A DNA stretch of 64,000 nt from Diadophis punctatus similis (taxonomy: Eukaryota > Chordata > Lepidosauria > Squamata > Dipsadidae): contig JALIGW010000003.1 of assembly GCA_023053685.1 (NCBI GenBank), forward strand, positions 145,523,665 through 145,587,664, given 5' to 3'. Position 1 is the first letter of the stretch, and every line of letters starts with the position of its first letter. Made by a program: the position numbers and the translations under genes. Below are positions 45,106 to 57,725 of the stretch, one piece after another. The notes under the pieces were generated by a model that ran no database searches, had not been told where the DNA came from, and saw only the letters and a program-made list of their open reading frames with translations.

Positions 45106-45633
45106 AAGCAAGTGTGACATCTATGGAGTATCGCTGCTCAAAGTGACACTTGGTCATGCTCAAGCGACATAGCTACGTTTAAGGAAATAGGAGGAAGCAA
45201 TGAGACATTCTTTCTTCCCAGCATACTATGGCAGATCTCTGCCTTCTTGCCTTAGCAACAGGAAACTTTCACTAGTCACTGAATAGTTGACTGAAGGGAA
45301 AACTAGTCAGCAATCCATTCCTTGCAGGCCAATGGAAAAGTGAGTGGGAAACTACACTTTTGTAGCAGTCTGTGATAAAGAAGTTTAATGGAGTAAATCC
45401 ACAATATAACCATGGTTAGCTTTGAACTGTATATTAAATTCCTAAACCTCATTTGACAATGCCTAGTGCCTTGATAAATCCTCATCATTCTGAACCACAG
45501 GCAGCTGTAACCCTAATGCTGCTCTCTCATCAGTTTCAACATATGCTTCTTTTTGGGTGGGAGTTTCAGTTTGAAGATTGGCATTTCAGTTTGAAGATTG
45601 GCACTGTGGTTAATAAGCATATTAAGTTTAGAC

Positions 45634-45821
45634 CAGGGGTCCCCAACCCCTGGTCCGTGGAGAGGTACCGGTCCGTGGCATGCCAGCAACTGGTCCGTGC
45701 AAACAAGTAAAGCCCCATCCGCAAGATGCAGGCAGCACACAAAACCACGCCCCCTCTGGTCCATGGAAAAACTTTTCTCCATGGAACCAGTCCCTGGTGC
45801 CCAAAAGGTTGGAGGCCTCTG
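45634..45821 (+). mobile_element. 188-bp hAT-like MITE with perfect 8-bp duplication
   Basis: CAGGGGTCCCCAACCCCTGG at the left and GGTTGGAGGCCTCTG at the right. GTTTAGAC flanks both sides (45626-45633 and 45822-45829). The inside carries GGTACCGGTCCGTGGC and GTCCATGGAAAAAC. Same family as 18688. Overlapping open frames on both strands are not genes. Confidence 0.93.
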
Positions 45822-45829
45822 GTTTAGAC

Positions 45830-46694
45830 TACTTCAGGAAAAGTGAATATTTACTGTATATTTATAATGGTACAAATTACAATTGTGATGTGCATGGCTA
45901 CTAAATTAAATCTTAAATTAAGATTAAAAATTAAAAAATGTAAAACAACATTATAAGCCTAACACTATAAATTAGCCTGCATAGAAGCAACCTGTAAAAT
46001 CTATGCTGTCCATCCATTCAATCTACAGCAATAAATGCCTCACTACTAGGGTTACCAAAACACAGCTCTGAACATTCTCAAGACACGGTTTATTCAGCCA
46101 ATTTCTCTAATTCATGTAGGCATGAGATTGGAGGCATTCACTCTGCATTCACCAAAATAACTGTGATTTAATCCTACATTTACACACCCACTATTACTTT
46201 ATCACCAACAGCCACAACTAGTGACCAGTTACTTTAAAACTGGTTAACTCATAAACTTCAAATTTGTCACTCCATATAAACAGGTGTCACATTTCTACAT
46301 AAATCAGTCATTGAGATTTAAATGAGTTTCAGGCAAGTTTATTATCCTAAAGTAAAAGCTTTCACTAAACACATCTCATTCGGGATTAGAAATTTTCTAC
46401 TGCCCACATTTAAGCTAAGGAGCAAAGGGTTTAGATACTGTAAGTGGGTGGTTTATTTAGGTTAAGATTTATGCAATTTATTTAGATTGTATATGTATGC
46501 TATTTATAAATCTGCATTCAGACTGATTTATAGTGGGAAATGGCCATTTGGTCTTTAGGTTTTACAGCATCACAATTGAAATTGCCAATAATCATCTAAT
46601 TCAGATTAACAATTTTAAAAGATCAAGATCTCTTTAAAAATAATCCTCAGAGTAAAATCCTAGAATCAAAGAATGTTTCCTTCCTTCCATCTTT

Positions 46695-46696
<2 letters not shown>
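45830..46696. other. AT-rich unannotated DNA
   Basis: Nothing recognised. Confidence 0.5.

Positions 46697-46751
<55 letters not shown>
46697..46751. repeat. (GT)n microsatellite
   Basis: About 27 uninterrupted GT units, followed by short CATACA variants. Confidence 0.95.
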
Positions 46752-46752
<1 letters not shown>

Positions 46753-49060
46753 ATGCTATACATACATATGCACACATACACATACACATGTATAAATACA
46801 TAAGACAAGATTAATTATTCCCCAAATATAGTTGTGTTTCACCTGGCAGTTTGAGGCAGCCCATCGTACATGACAACATTGATTTTACTTCTTCCTCTCT
46901 ACAGACATCTATGTAAAGAAATCCATTAGGCAGACAGTTCTCATCTCTATTGACTGACAGACTGACAATCAAATATTGTTCACTTTCGGAATTGACTGAC
47001 AGTTAGACACTTAAACAAGCCTTCAAGTTGCAATAATAGTATGAAACACTTTCAATTACCCGAATCAAACAAATCCATGATCCCACTAGTTGAATATATT
47101 TTTCTGCCAGTTGCTTTGCCTGGGAAGATTTTTTTTTACACTGTGCTATGGGTAATTCAGACTCTTAACAAAAAGACTGCATACAGCAAAATGCAAACCA
47201 TGAATACTGAAGCAAAATGTTTCTTCCCTCTCATATGTATGTGAAATAAACAATAAAAGGTCACAATTCTGAAAATCAGCATAGCTATTTTAAAAACTTT
47301 CTTCACTGTTCTAAAATAAGATTGGATCCTGGTAAGCATAGCCCTTGAATCTGAACTGTAAGTATCCCCGGATATCAGTGAACAGTCTTAGAGTCAATAA
47401 TGTGTCAATTGTAGTCATTTTAACCAAGAACATACAATTCATATGTATTTACCTGTTTATGTGCAATTATGGGAAGAATGGGCAAATTCATTCATTCTGA
47501 TGACAACCCTTGGCAAGCCACTATTATGGCCATTTCACTGATATAAAATGAAGAAAAATAATCACAGTGCCACCCAGTGATATTGTTCAGGCAAGATTTT
47601 GAATCCAGCTTTACTTATCTACCAGGGCATTCTGGTACTCCCATTTGAAAGAACAAGGGGAAAAAATGTAAATTAAAGCAGTTCTATTAATTAGAAGCTG
47701 TTTTTCTAGCCCAAATTCCAGCTATTTTTACCATTTAAGTGCATTCTAATGAGTTAACCCCTCTCCAATTAAGATCTGAATCTACTGAGGGCATAGAAAT
47801 GAATCACCATGTTAGATGCATAGGGAAACTCCAGATAAAAGCATATCTGAATTCTGCAATTTGTAGAACGAATATCTAGGGTTAAACGTATCATCTAATG
47901 TGGAGGCATCAATATGTGTTGCAGCAAGACATTCAGCTTGATCAGGCTGAAATATCTAAATGAACATGCTTAGGAGTTGAACATATACACTGCAGAACAA
48001 GCAAACAAGTAGGATCAGGGTGTGCTCTATTGTATTGTAATTGGTTTGACAGAAATAAAAGGCAAAGTCATATCCCATCAAGAACTGTTCAGTAAAAACC
48101 CACAAAAAGCAAAAAAGATTGTCTTCATAATTGTATAGTTACATCAAAAATGGTCAAAGCATTTTAAAAGATGTAATTTTATTTTCCAAGGAAACAAGTT
48201 CTGAAAATAAATCGTATTTCCATAGACCTCCTTCATGAAATTTGGCTTTTAAGTCAATTTACATCTAAAAGCTGCTGCAGAATCTCATATACATAATCAT
48301 ATACTCTATGTCTACTACAGTTTGCTTCTTTAAAAAGAAAAATAGGAAAAACAATTTTTTTAACCAAATATGGTGCTATTTAAGCTTTGAAAATAGGCAA
48401 AAACAATACTTGCTTTCTAATAAGTATTTTTAAATTTAAAAAAAAATCCTCCCATGGTTCAATGACAATCACTGAATATCAGAAGCTGTTTAAAGATATT
48501 TTGCAGCACATTTAAAAAAACAACCCCTCCTACGTAAGAGAAGTGCGCTCAAACAATTTTTAATAAAATGATACATCTGCTATTAGTGTATACAGAATTC
48601 CTTGAAATATACGTCAGTTCCCCAGAGTGGGATTATGGTATTTAGTATTTTTTTTAATTAGTAGTCGATACTATTTGAAAGAGGCAAGAGAGAATTTACT
48701 GTTTGTAGACTGTAAAATGATTCTCTGAGAGGAATCCAGCTGTTGTACACTACACAGACAATTGATTTCCTAGAAGCCTATGTTTAACCTAAGTTTGCCA
48801 CATTATGTGAAAGGGGATCATATACATTGATTCCTTTATTGCAAATCCTCCTGCATTCAGTAAACATTTATGACACGCACGGTAATTTTTGGGGTTTTAG
48901 TATTTTACAAATGTGCTATCTTGTCTTGTACTGTTAAAATAGGTCTTTCTTTTCTAGTAATTGTAAATTGCAGGAGCTATGCCGGCTAGAATATTACAAC
49001 CCTTTGTTATTCTTAAGATCTATTATCTAAAAGAACATTTTGTGTTCATTTTCAATTGGT
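46752..49060. other. AT-rich unannotated DNA
   Basis: 2.3 kb without a gene or classifiable repeat; open frames reach only 67 codons. Confidence 0.5.
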
Positions 49061-49124
49061 CCTTCCTTCCTTCCTTCCTTCCTTCCTTCCTCCCTCCCTC
49101 CCTCCCTCCCTCCCTCCCTCTTTG

Positions 49125-49164
<40 letters not shown>
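49061..49164. repeat. Compound (CCTT)n-(CCCT)n-(CT)n microsatellite
   Basis: Three pyrimidine arrays in a row: CCTT to 49090, TCCC to 49120, CT from 49128. A stepwise expansion is likely. Confidence 0.95.
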
Positions 49165-49165
<1 letters not shown>

Positions 49166-51250
49166 GGTATCTCTCTAATGATTAAATAGACTTGAAGAGG
49201 GGATTTAATTCCTTCATAACTAAGATGGGGGGAGGAGATGAGGAAAAAATAAGACAAAAGAGAGCACCATTTCACATTTCAGGAATAAGCAAGAGAAGCT
49301 TATGTTATCCAGATCGATGAACCTAGAATATTATAGTAATGGAACATGAATTTTATATTGCTTCCTTTTGAACACAATTAAACTTCAGAGAACATTAACG
49401 TGTACTTTCTGGAACCGATGTAAGCAATTAAAAATTGCAACCAAAATGTTTTGTGAGGCGTAATTACTATAAGGTCACTAGATATTATTTGGAGTCAGTT
49501 TAGTTTATCACATTACAACATGACAGGACATGAGGCAAAAATTATAAATTCCTTCCCTAAATCTGTCCTTTTCTGATTTAGATGGATGAAGAATAATTAA
49601 CTGTTAATTATTCAGATGACTTCAAGGCAGTTTTAGGAATCAGCAAAAGAATTCAGTCATTTTAACCAAGAAAAGCAGTCTCCTGTCATTTATCAAATCT
49701 TGCGACTTGACCAACGATGAATTGAAATTAAAAAAAATCTATGTTTACGCACAGCACTAACTGCTACCTTAGAGGTGCTTAAGCAACAAAATTCCCTTTA
49801 AATTCTACCATATGCAAATTATCAGATGCAATTTGCATTTTAAAGTATTTAACTCTACATATTTATTGGATTTTGAGGCCATGCTGATCATTGATTTATG
49901 TGCTTCTGGCATTCATATTTCCATATTTGTATGATTCTGATGACAGTAATAATTCAAATACGCAGAAAGTTGTTCTTTGAACAATATCTTTAATTACATC
50001 CTCAAAGCATCATTGTTTTTGCCTGGTATCCTGACAAAAATGATTTGAAATGAGAAATGGCACCAAGATCTGAAATGTACAAAAGTACATTTGTCCTTGC
50101 CTGTCTAATATCAGATATATGGAGATGACTTTTTTGTGAAGCAATCCTTAGCCCTAAACAGTTTGCAGGGCTCGGCAACCTTGCATGTAAATACTTTATT
50201 AATTCTGACATACTTTCACGACAAATTCAATCACAGTTCATAAGATTTCTGCTCAAAATGCAAAGCCTGCCCCATTTATTTTGCCGCTAACTCAGAAAGT
50301 TTTGCTGCCATGTCTTCTTATTGGAGTTGTCACAAATTATGTGCACTCTTATGAAAGCTATCATGAAGTGTAATCATTAAAGGTTCACCAAGGTTTTGCC
50401 TACTTCTTTCTTCAAAACCGAATCATCAGATGCATCTTCAGCCATAATCACCTGAACAATTCCTTTTAGGATTATTGTTGACATTTGGACATATTCACAA
50501 ACTTTCCAAAATAATTGTTCATTCATGTAGATATATATATAGAAAACAAATGCTTAGCTAATGCAAATCACCCATATTAACTATTATTATTCACACAAAT
50601 ATTCCTTTGAATATTGGGCATGTGTCAAGTATCATACTATTTTAGCTTTTCAGAGCAATATATACAGATCCACCCTTATACAAATTAGGGTTGTTTTTAT
50701 AGATGGCTTTCTGCATAATACAATATTCATTTCTGAGGCACATTGTATTCTTTTGTTTTCTTACAAAAAAAATCTGCCATTTTGTACAATTTGCTTTTAG
50801 GAAATCTCCTTTTTTTTTTACACAGAACTCAATCATATTTCCCTAATGTTTTATTTTTTCAGGATGCAACTAAACTATTAAAATTATTAAGGGCATATGT
50901 TTTTATATTACCTATTATATCTTTTAATATGACTGGGCTTGCCAATTGTTTCTATAACTGTTATGTAATGCATAAGTAGGTATTGAAAACATAAAATTAT
51001 TTCTCTCCCATGTTAGATGGCAATACCTCAATAATATGTATTTATCCCTAATTCGAAGTTTTTGTTTTGTTTGTTTTATTTTTTAAAAAAAATACTATAC
51101 TATATAGGAAAACTGTATATTGTATGTTTTATTTAATTACTTCGTTTTAAAGAAAGGGGATAACCCATGTATATTTTATGTTATTTTATGAGAATGCTCC
51201 TGGGAAAGGAATGTATAGAATGGACTGAATGTTATCTCTTAATATAGTTT
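49165..51250. other. AT-rich unannotated DNA
   Basis: No gene or repeat family recognised. Confidence 0.5.
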
Positions 51251-51254
51251 CTAT

Positions 51255-51285
<31 letters not shown>

Positions 51286-51303
51286 CATACACACATACAC
51301 ACA

Positions 51304-51343
<40 letters not shown>
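51251..51343. repeat. (TACATA)n-(CA)n-(TA)n microsatellite
   Basis: Hexamer ATACAT units pass into CA and then TA dinucleotides. Confidence 0.95.
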
Positions 51344-51565
51344 ATGATGTTCGTCCATCGTATTCGAAGAGGATCTTGACATCTATCAATTGCGCACCTC
51401 TCCCTCACTTTAATCCAATTCACGTTCAAGTTTTGACATCCCCCCCAATTGATATATATATATCAATCAAGGAAGCTGTGATGTTTCCTCCTATACACCA
51501 GGATGATTCGACAGAAAAAACATATATAACTCTTTCCTGGTGAAGAGCTGATAAGGAAAGAGAGT

Positions 51566-51690
51566 CTGTGGCCTACAGGTTAAGCTGCTGCCTTACAGGC
51601 AGACTGCCCAGGTTCAAATCCCAGTAAGGGTATGGCTATCTGATGAGAGCTAAATAGCTCGAAATAGATCTATAATAGTCTCCCTTCATT
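51566..51690 (+). mobile_element. Third tRNA-derived SINE type
   Basis: A box-like TGGCCTACAGGTTAAGC and B box GGTTCAAATCCC about 40 bp apart give a tRNA-like head. It is followed by GGTATGGCTATCTGATGAGA and GCTAAATAGCTCGAAATAGA. It differs from the two other SINE families here. The head does not fold as an intact tRNA, so it is not called as a gene. Confidence 0.6.
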
Positions 51691-51692
51691 TT

Positions 51693-51711
51693 CATTTATC
51701 AGCAAAAAATG

Positions 51712-51790
<79 letters not shown>

Positions 51791-51795
51791 TATAC

Positions 51796-51846
<51 letters not shown>

Positions 51847-51875
51847 TGTAGGATTTTTTTTTTTGCTGATAAATG
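51693..51875. repeat. Large hairpin: flanked (CA)n(TA)n...(TG)n
   Basis: CATTTATCAGCAAAAAA at the left is repeated as its complement TTTTTTGCTGATAAATG at the right. Between them are CA, TA and TG arrays (51714-51846) that are also mutually complementary, so the whole 183 bp can form a hairpin. Confidence 0.85.
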
Positions 51876-51927
51876 GAAGCTGTGATGCTTTCTCTCCCAT
51901 ATTTGGGTACACCAGGATAACACGACA

Positions 51928-51929
<2 letters not shown>

Positions 51930-51960
<31 letters not shown>
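51930..51960. repeat. (AT)n microsatellite
   Basis: About 15 AT units, just after a second copy of GGAAGCTGTGATG..CACCAGGAT, a segment also found at 51470-51505. Confidence 0.9.
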
Positions 51961-51962
<2 letters not shown>

Positions 51963-53562
51963 CTCTCAAAGCATTCTAGTAGTGTCATATTTACTTCTTT
52001 GTTTGGTTAAAACGATTTTACCAATACATTTATATCAATATAACTGTTATTAACCAGAAGTGTTATAGGCAGCACTTAAGCAATTCATTTTATTAGTAAC
52101 ATTCAGCATTTTCCCTTTTGATTCTTGAAGAAAATGTATGAGGAAGGATGAAAAATAAGTAGTGCTAGAAAGAAAACAACACCGTGCTCTTTTAAAAAAA
52201 GAGACACAAATACATATTGAAAAATACTGTAATCCCAAACGCACACATTTACACCCCCTAGTGGCCAATCTAATAACAGCACTGTGGAATACTTAACAGC
52301 TAATCTACAATTCTGGTCAAAGAAGGTTACAAGAATACGGAATGGCAAGGCAAACTGACAATTCCTGGAAAAGGTGTCCAAGAATATTGAAGAGATGCTT
52401 CTAGAGAGACAACTTCAGCATTATAATAAATATCATTGGAGATGGGAAGATGTTTGGTAAGAGAGGATTCACTTTCCAATTTACTGTGGTTCAGTTCTGT
52501 GTCAGGATTCTGTCCATTAGCTCTTACCCACTTTGTTAGATTCAACAATCATTTTCCAAAGCAAGAATACTGTTATTATCTACATATTAAAGGCAGCCAA
52601 GACACTTAGATGTTTTTCCCTAGCAAGAACTAACGAAGAATACAATATATTCACACAGCTCTTAAAATTTAAGGTTTTGTTAAGAGTTGGTTGTACATAA
52701 GATTCTGAGACAAAAAGTCATGCTTTCCAGAGAATGGGGATCAGTCATTTTGTTATTCCCTTTACAAATTCATTAAATTTGTTCATAGTTCATAAATATA
52801 CCATCTAGATTCCTTTCCTTTTTTTTCCATGTTCCTATCAGGGCTGCACTTTAAAATCTATCTATCAGGTGGGTAAGTAAAGCTCAGTCACAACAACTAT
52901 GGTTTAAAGAACTTAGGTACAAAGATATTTCTTTGAACATCTTTGGAAGAGTCAAAGTAATTTGGGGAATTGTACTGAGAGATGTCCAAAATCTTTCCTT
53001 AAAATAGTTTTTATTGTAACATTGAAAAAAAGAAAAAAGAAAAAGAAAAGGTGACAGAAATGCAAAAAGCAAGTATTCTTCACAGACAGAATAGTATGCC
53101 AAATTTTCCTTTTCATTCTAAAGCTACTCATTAGTATACCTATTTGTATTATAATTGTAATACCTAAAATTTAAGAAATCACCATGGACAGTCAATGCAA
53201 CATTGTAACCAAATGGGTAAATGGGTGCATATGTTAGTTACAATGACAGTCTTTGGGAATATATATTTCAAGAAAATTAATGAACCACTAAATCAGTACT
53301 ATAAAACATAAAGAATTTATATGTAATTAAGACATTTGTCTTCATGCTACCACAGAAAAGTTAATGTTTATCATCTACATGTTAAAACGAAACTCTTAAA
53401 CTGTCACCTTGTATCATTTGTAATGCTGAGCACTATCTCTATTAATAATATATTAAGCAGTTGTATCCAGATATATAAATTGGTAGCTGATTGCAGTGGG
53501 ACAGAAAAAGGATAACAGATAAGATTATGTTTAATAAAAGTGTTTTTACGTTTTTAAAAATA
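51961..53562. other. AT-rich unannotated DNA
   Basis: No gene recognised. Confidence 0.5.
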
Positions 53563-53621
53563 TGTGTGTGTGTTTGTGTGTGTGTGAGAGAGGGGGGGGT
53601 TTGAATGGATAGACTAGATAG

Positions 53622-53703
<82 letters not shown>

Positions 53704-53704
53704 G

Positions 53705-53795
<91 letters not shown>
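53563..53795. repeat. Compound (GT)n-(GATA)n-(GA)n microsatellite
   Basis: GT units (53563-53588), about 20 GATA units (53622-53702), then about 43 GA units (53709-53795). GATA arrays are the core of the Bkm satellite first described from a snake. Confidence 0.95.
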
Positions 53796-53798
<3 letters not shown>

Positions 53799-55246
53799 AA
53801 TAGTTTTTCAGAAAGAATATCCAGAGAAAATATAAACATAAATGTTCCTATTTCTGTATATAAAGAAAGAAAAACTGGTTGAAGTCTGTAAATGCTAACA
53901 GTAATTATTGGTATATTATTCCTCTAAGCACTGAAAACTGATTGTTGTACTTGGATGTGTATTATTTTATACATATCTATTATATGTTTGTGTGGAGGTA
54001 ACCACACAGACACACACACACACACACCTATGGCCACACCCTCATGTATATGGATCTAATTAGAAGGACATTCAAGAAACATAATAGTAATGTTGTTTTG
54101 CTACTTTACAATTCTCTGTTTTCTATCAGATAATTTGTTAATTATCAAAAAAGATATAACTGCTGACTTATTTGAAAAAAATTTGTAAACATATTTTAAA
54201 AAGCAAGATTCAGGTATATATAGTTTTTATGTTCAACCTAAATTATATTGTTTGAATTGCAATATGAATAGAATTCTTTTTTCGAACACTGAGTGAAACC
54301 GATTTTTTAAAAAACAGCTGCCCCAATACAAGCGGACCAAAAAAAAATCCTATAAATATTTATTAAAATTCCTCAGGCTGATACTAAGAAAAGGGGGTTT
54401 CGTAAGCATAGATCAGAACAGCTCACACAAGGCTTCTTGCTATATTCTATGTGGTTGTGTTAGACTCCACTATAAAACAGCACTGCAAAATATGAAAGCA
54501 TAACAGCGTACCCACAATATTTACACTGAAGACTGGCCTCAAAACTAACAAGAGCATTGTAACATTTTTGGAGGACTTTAGAGAAAGCATTCTTAGAATA
54601 ATGATAAAGAGTGCATGACTAAGCACACGAAGCAAGAAAAATGTCCAGGTCAACTCATTTATAGTAATTCAACCTTCATCTTCTGATTTACTTACTGTAA
54701 AAATCTATTAAAGCTCCAATTTGGTAGTGAACTGTAGCCATCTACTGGAATAAGAAGATAAAGCAAATGCTTACAACAACATACATCCCCAGAAATCTAG
54801 CATGTTCTGCTTATTATCTAATCCAATCCTGGAAGAAATCTAATACACTTAGATGCTATTAATACTATTAAAGACATTATTTTCCAAGCAACCACTTGCT
54901 CGATTCAGTGTGTGCCATGATTTGGGTGTCAAGGTTTTAAAAATGCTTATATACAATGTTTTATTATTTCCCATTGAAGAGAGAGAGTCTATTAAATTCT
55001 TTTTATGTTCCACCAAATAGAAAAAGGTTGTGTTCCACTACCAAGGCTTTTATTACTTTCCAGAAACAGTCTGGGTACAGGACTTCAGTAGCCTGTAGGA
55101 ATGCTGTTTCTGTATGAAGCAGCTTACAGTTGTGGAATAATCTGTTCATACTAACTAAAAACATACTTGCAAAGGAGAGAACCGAAAAGTACAAAACCTT
55201 CTAGGCTTCAATGTTAGGAAAAACGTACGTCTGTTTTTACACTATA
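53796..55246. other. AT-rich unannotated DNA
   Basis: Only a short CA array (54009-54028) is notable. Confidence 0.5.
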
Positions 55247-55392
55247 CAGGGGTGGCCAAACTATGGCTCTTTGAGGACCTGTGGACTTCAACTCCCAGAA
55301 TTCCTGAGCCAGCCATGCATGCATGGCTGGCGCAGGAATTCTGGGAGTTGAAGTCCACAGGTCCTCAAAGAGCCATAGTTTGGCCACCCCTG
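55247..55392. mobile_element. Near-perfect 146-bp palindromic MITE
   Basis: CAGGGGTGGCCAAACTATGG pairs with its complement at the right end, and the arms match almost throughout, around GCCATGCATGCATGGC. The termini look hAT-like. Flanks ACACTATA and CGAGACAA do not match, so the target duplication is lost or the border is different. Confidence 0.85.
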
Positions 55393-55857
55393 CGAGACAA
55401 CTGGAGCCACATATAGTTGCTTAAGATGAAATTGGATCTTTGGCCTCAAAGAAACGAATCACTCAATGCTGACAAATGATTCTTTTCTCAAGACCCTTAA
55501 CAACTAACTCTTTTCTCAAGCTTCCCATGCAGACACACAAACTCAGTAAAGGACAAAGTAAAAAAAAAACATAAGAAAGGACCCAGTTCACATACGCAGA
55601 TGAGAAATCAAAGTGACAAGTGGCCTCAGCAATGCAACCAAGCTCCAGAATTTAGGCTGTTTGGTTAGGGGACAAAGAAGAACTCTAAATAAATAAATAA
55701 AGAGCTTTAAAAAGATCCTGCCTTACACAGGCTCCATGCGGATCCCCAGACTGTGCTACGACATAACGCGTCATGAGTCTGTATATTTGTTTTTTAAAAT
55801 AGAGATTTCGCTCCTGAACTCACAGCTTAAAGCAAAGCAGCTGATTGGCGGGGAAGG

Positions 55858-56074
55858 AGGTGTGCCTTCTTGATTCCTGGCGATTAGCTAAACAAGGCCC
55901 TCTGGTTTTTTTGGCAAGGTTTTTTGGAAGTGGCTTTCCATTGCCTCCTTCCGAGAACAGAGAACGAGTGACTGGCTCAAGGTCACCTAGCTGACTTCCT
56001 CCCTAAGATGGGAGTAGAACTCACAGTCTCTCAGTTCCGAGCCTGCTACTTTAACCACTGCACCAAACTGGGTT
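55858..56074 (-). mobile_element. tRNA-derived SINE (Sauria-like), full length, minus strand
   Basis: In reverse: GGTGCAGTGGTTAAAGTAGC (A box), GTGAGTTCTACTCCC (B box), GGTGACCTTGAGCCAGTCAC, then GGAGGCAATGGAAAGCCACT and a final AATCAAGAAGGCACACC. This copy links the head seen at 7279 and 43273 to the 3' half seen at 3102. Confidence 0.75.
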
Positions 56075-56092
56075 CAATTGGTATATCTAAAC

Positions 56093-56416
56093 CAGGGGTG
56101 GGATCCACTTACCTTCCCCACCGGTTTGCATCGTGACATTTTGCGCGCATCCCCTCGTGCAATTAGGCTTCCGTGCATGCTCAGGAGCTGGAATCAGGCC
56201 GAAACACAGCTGAGGAGCTGTGCTTCAGGGGAAGAAATAAAGGTCAGTATTAACCCGGGTGGGTGGGTGGGAGGGCCCTTTTTCGAGCTGCTGAACAAAC
56301 AAAAAAAAGATGGCGGTGCACACAGACCGGCACCGGCCGATCCAGTAATGTGACATCACCAGCGGATCGCTAACGGTTCGGCCAATCTGGTCCGAACCAG
56401 GAGGAACCCACTCCTG
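56093..56416 (+). mobile_element. 324-bp hAT-like MITE with perfect 8-bp duplication
   Basis: CAGGGGTGGGATCCACTTAC to GGAGGAACCCACTCCTG, flanked by ATCTAAAC on both sides (56085-56092, 56417-56424). Its last 100 bp (ACAGACCGGCACCGGCCGAT, GGTCCGAACCAGG) match the right end of the 3.07-kb element at 31735-34806, of which it is a short deletion relative. Confidence 0.93.
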
Positions 56417-56424
56417 ATCTAAAC

Positions 56425-57725
56425 CCATAAATATTGCCCGTGCAAACATCATCATAACAAGCTCACAATTTAGCACAAGGAGAAAGCATATAACTCAAAT
56501 GCTGCAAGTATTCAAATTCTCTTAATTCTCTGTCTCAGTTTTCACAGTTAAAAAAATATTACTAACTCTTATCACGGCAGACAAAAGCAGAGCAAAATTG
56601 TGATCAGAGACAACTACGGCATTAGACGTTGTCCAATGAATTCTACAGCTGTCGCCTGCAATGTGATGACTGGTCAGCTTGATGGCTAGTTGGTGAAAAA
56701 AGTGGCCCAAACTTAGAACTCTGAGGAGAAACTTTTAATTTCTCCATCCAATTCCAGGAGAACTATAGGTTGTTTCAGAACCTGTGGCCACAAGACAGAT
56801 ATAATCTAAGAGTATTAGAGCTTTATTAATTAATACTGGAGTAGAAAATATAAGTACACAGCAATACGGAGAGTGATTCAAACAGCCTCCTTCTAGTTAT
56901 GAGGCTCTACCTTCGTAATATGCGACACATTAATTTTATGCATGCTGTTCTGACAGCTCACATATGAATAATAAAAGTATTCCTTTCAATTACAAATCCC
57001 ACAGGAATATATACCACTTTCTATTGGACAACAAGAAAATGGGGTAAAAGCAGTTGCTACCACAGGCAGCTAAAGAAAACTATCAGCTAATTTCGGTATT
57101 TAAGAAACCCCGAGATTGCTACAGCTCCATGAGATGTGGAGTAATTATAAGAATTTCTGTGTACAGGGTCACTTCTTGTGTTATTTTTAAGGGGCACAAG
57201 TCACATACTTAAGGCTTTCAAAGGACTGAATTCAGATTCCTAGGTTGATGGCAGAGCCAACATACCTCTAATTTCCAGTGTCGTATCAAAGAGGAAATGC
57301 AGTCTTATTTATTCCATCAATTCAAAACCCTCTCAAGAAAAGAATTAATTAAAAAACAATATATAAATGTACAATAGGGGCATACACAGAACAGATAAAA
57401 GGAAGGTGAGGCTATCCTTGACCACAGTTAAGATAGATTTACTGCCAGCAAAATCACATTTTTTTGGTTTGTATTTCAGAAGTCTTATCTTGTAAACCTA
57501 CAGTGTTATTAAATACTGTATGAGTGTGGACTTTTTTTCCAACTCTTAATATATCCAAAATAACAAGTAGCCATTACTGGACAAGGAACCCAAGGAACCC
57601 AAAATCAAGAGGAGTCCACTAGCATGTTTTTCAACTAAAAGTATCCACCTTATGATAAAATGTGCTTGATACTAACAGGGTTATACTGGTAGTGTTCACA
57701 TGGTTTTTTTTATAATGACAATGCC
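56425..57725. other. AT-rich unannotated DNA
   Basis: No gene or repeat recognised. Confidence 0.5.

Noticed and set aside
45513..45904. Overlapping frames on both strands with similar lengths
   Set aside because: They cross the hAT MITE at 45634-45821 and have no conserved motif.
51566..51640. tRNA gene
   Set aside because: A and B boxes are present, but the sequence does not form the four paired stems of a tRNA and continues into a SINE body.
51229..51988. Proteins rich in Thr-His or Tyr-Ile repeats
   Set aside because: Dinucleotide microsatellite translations.
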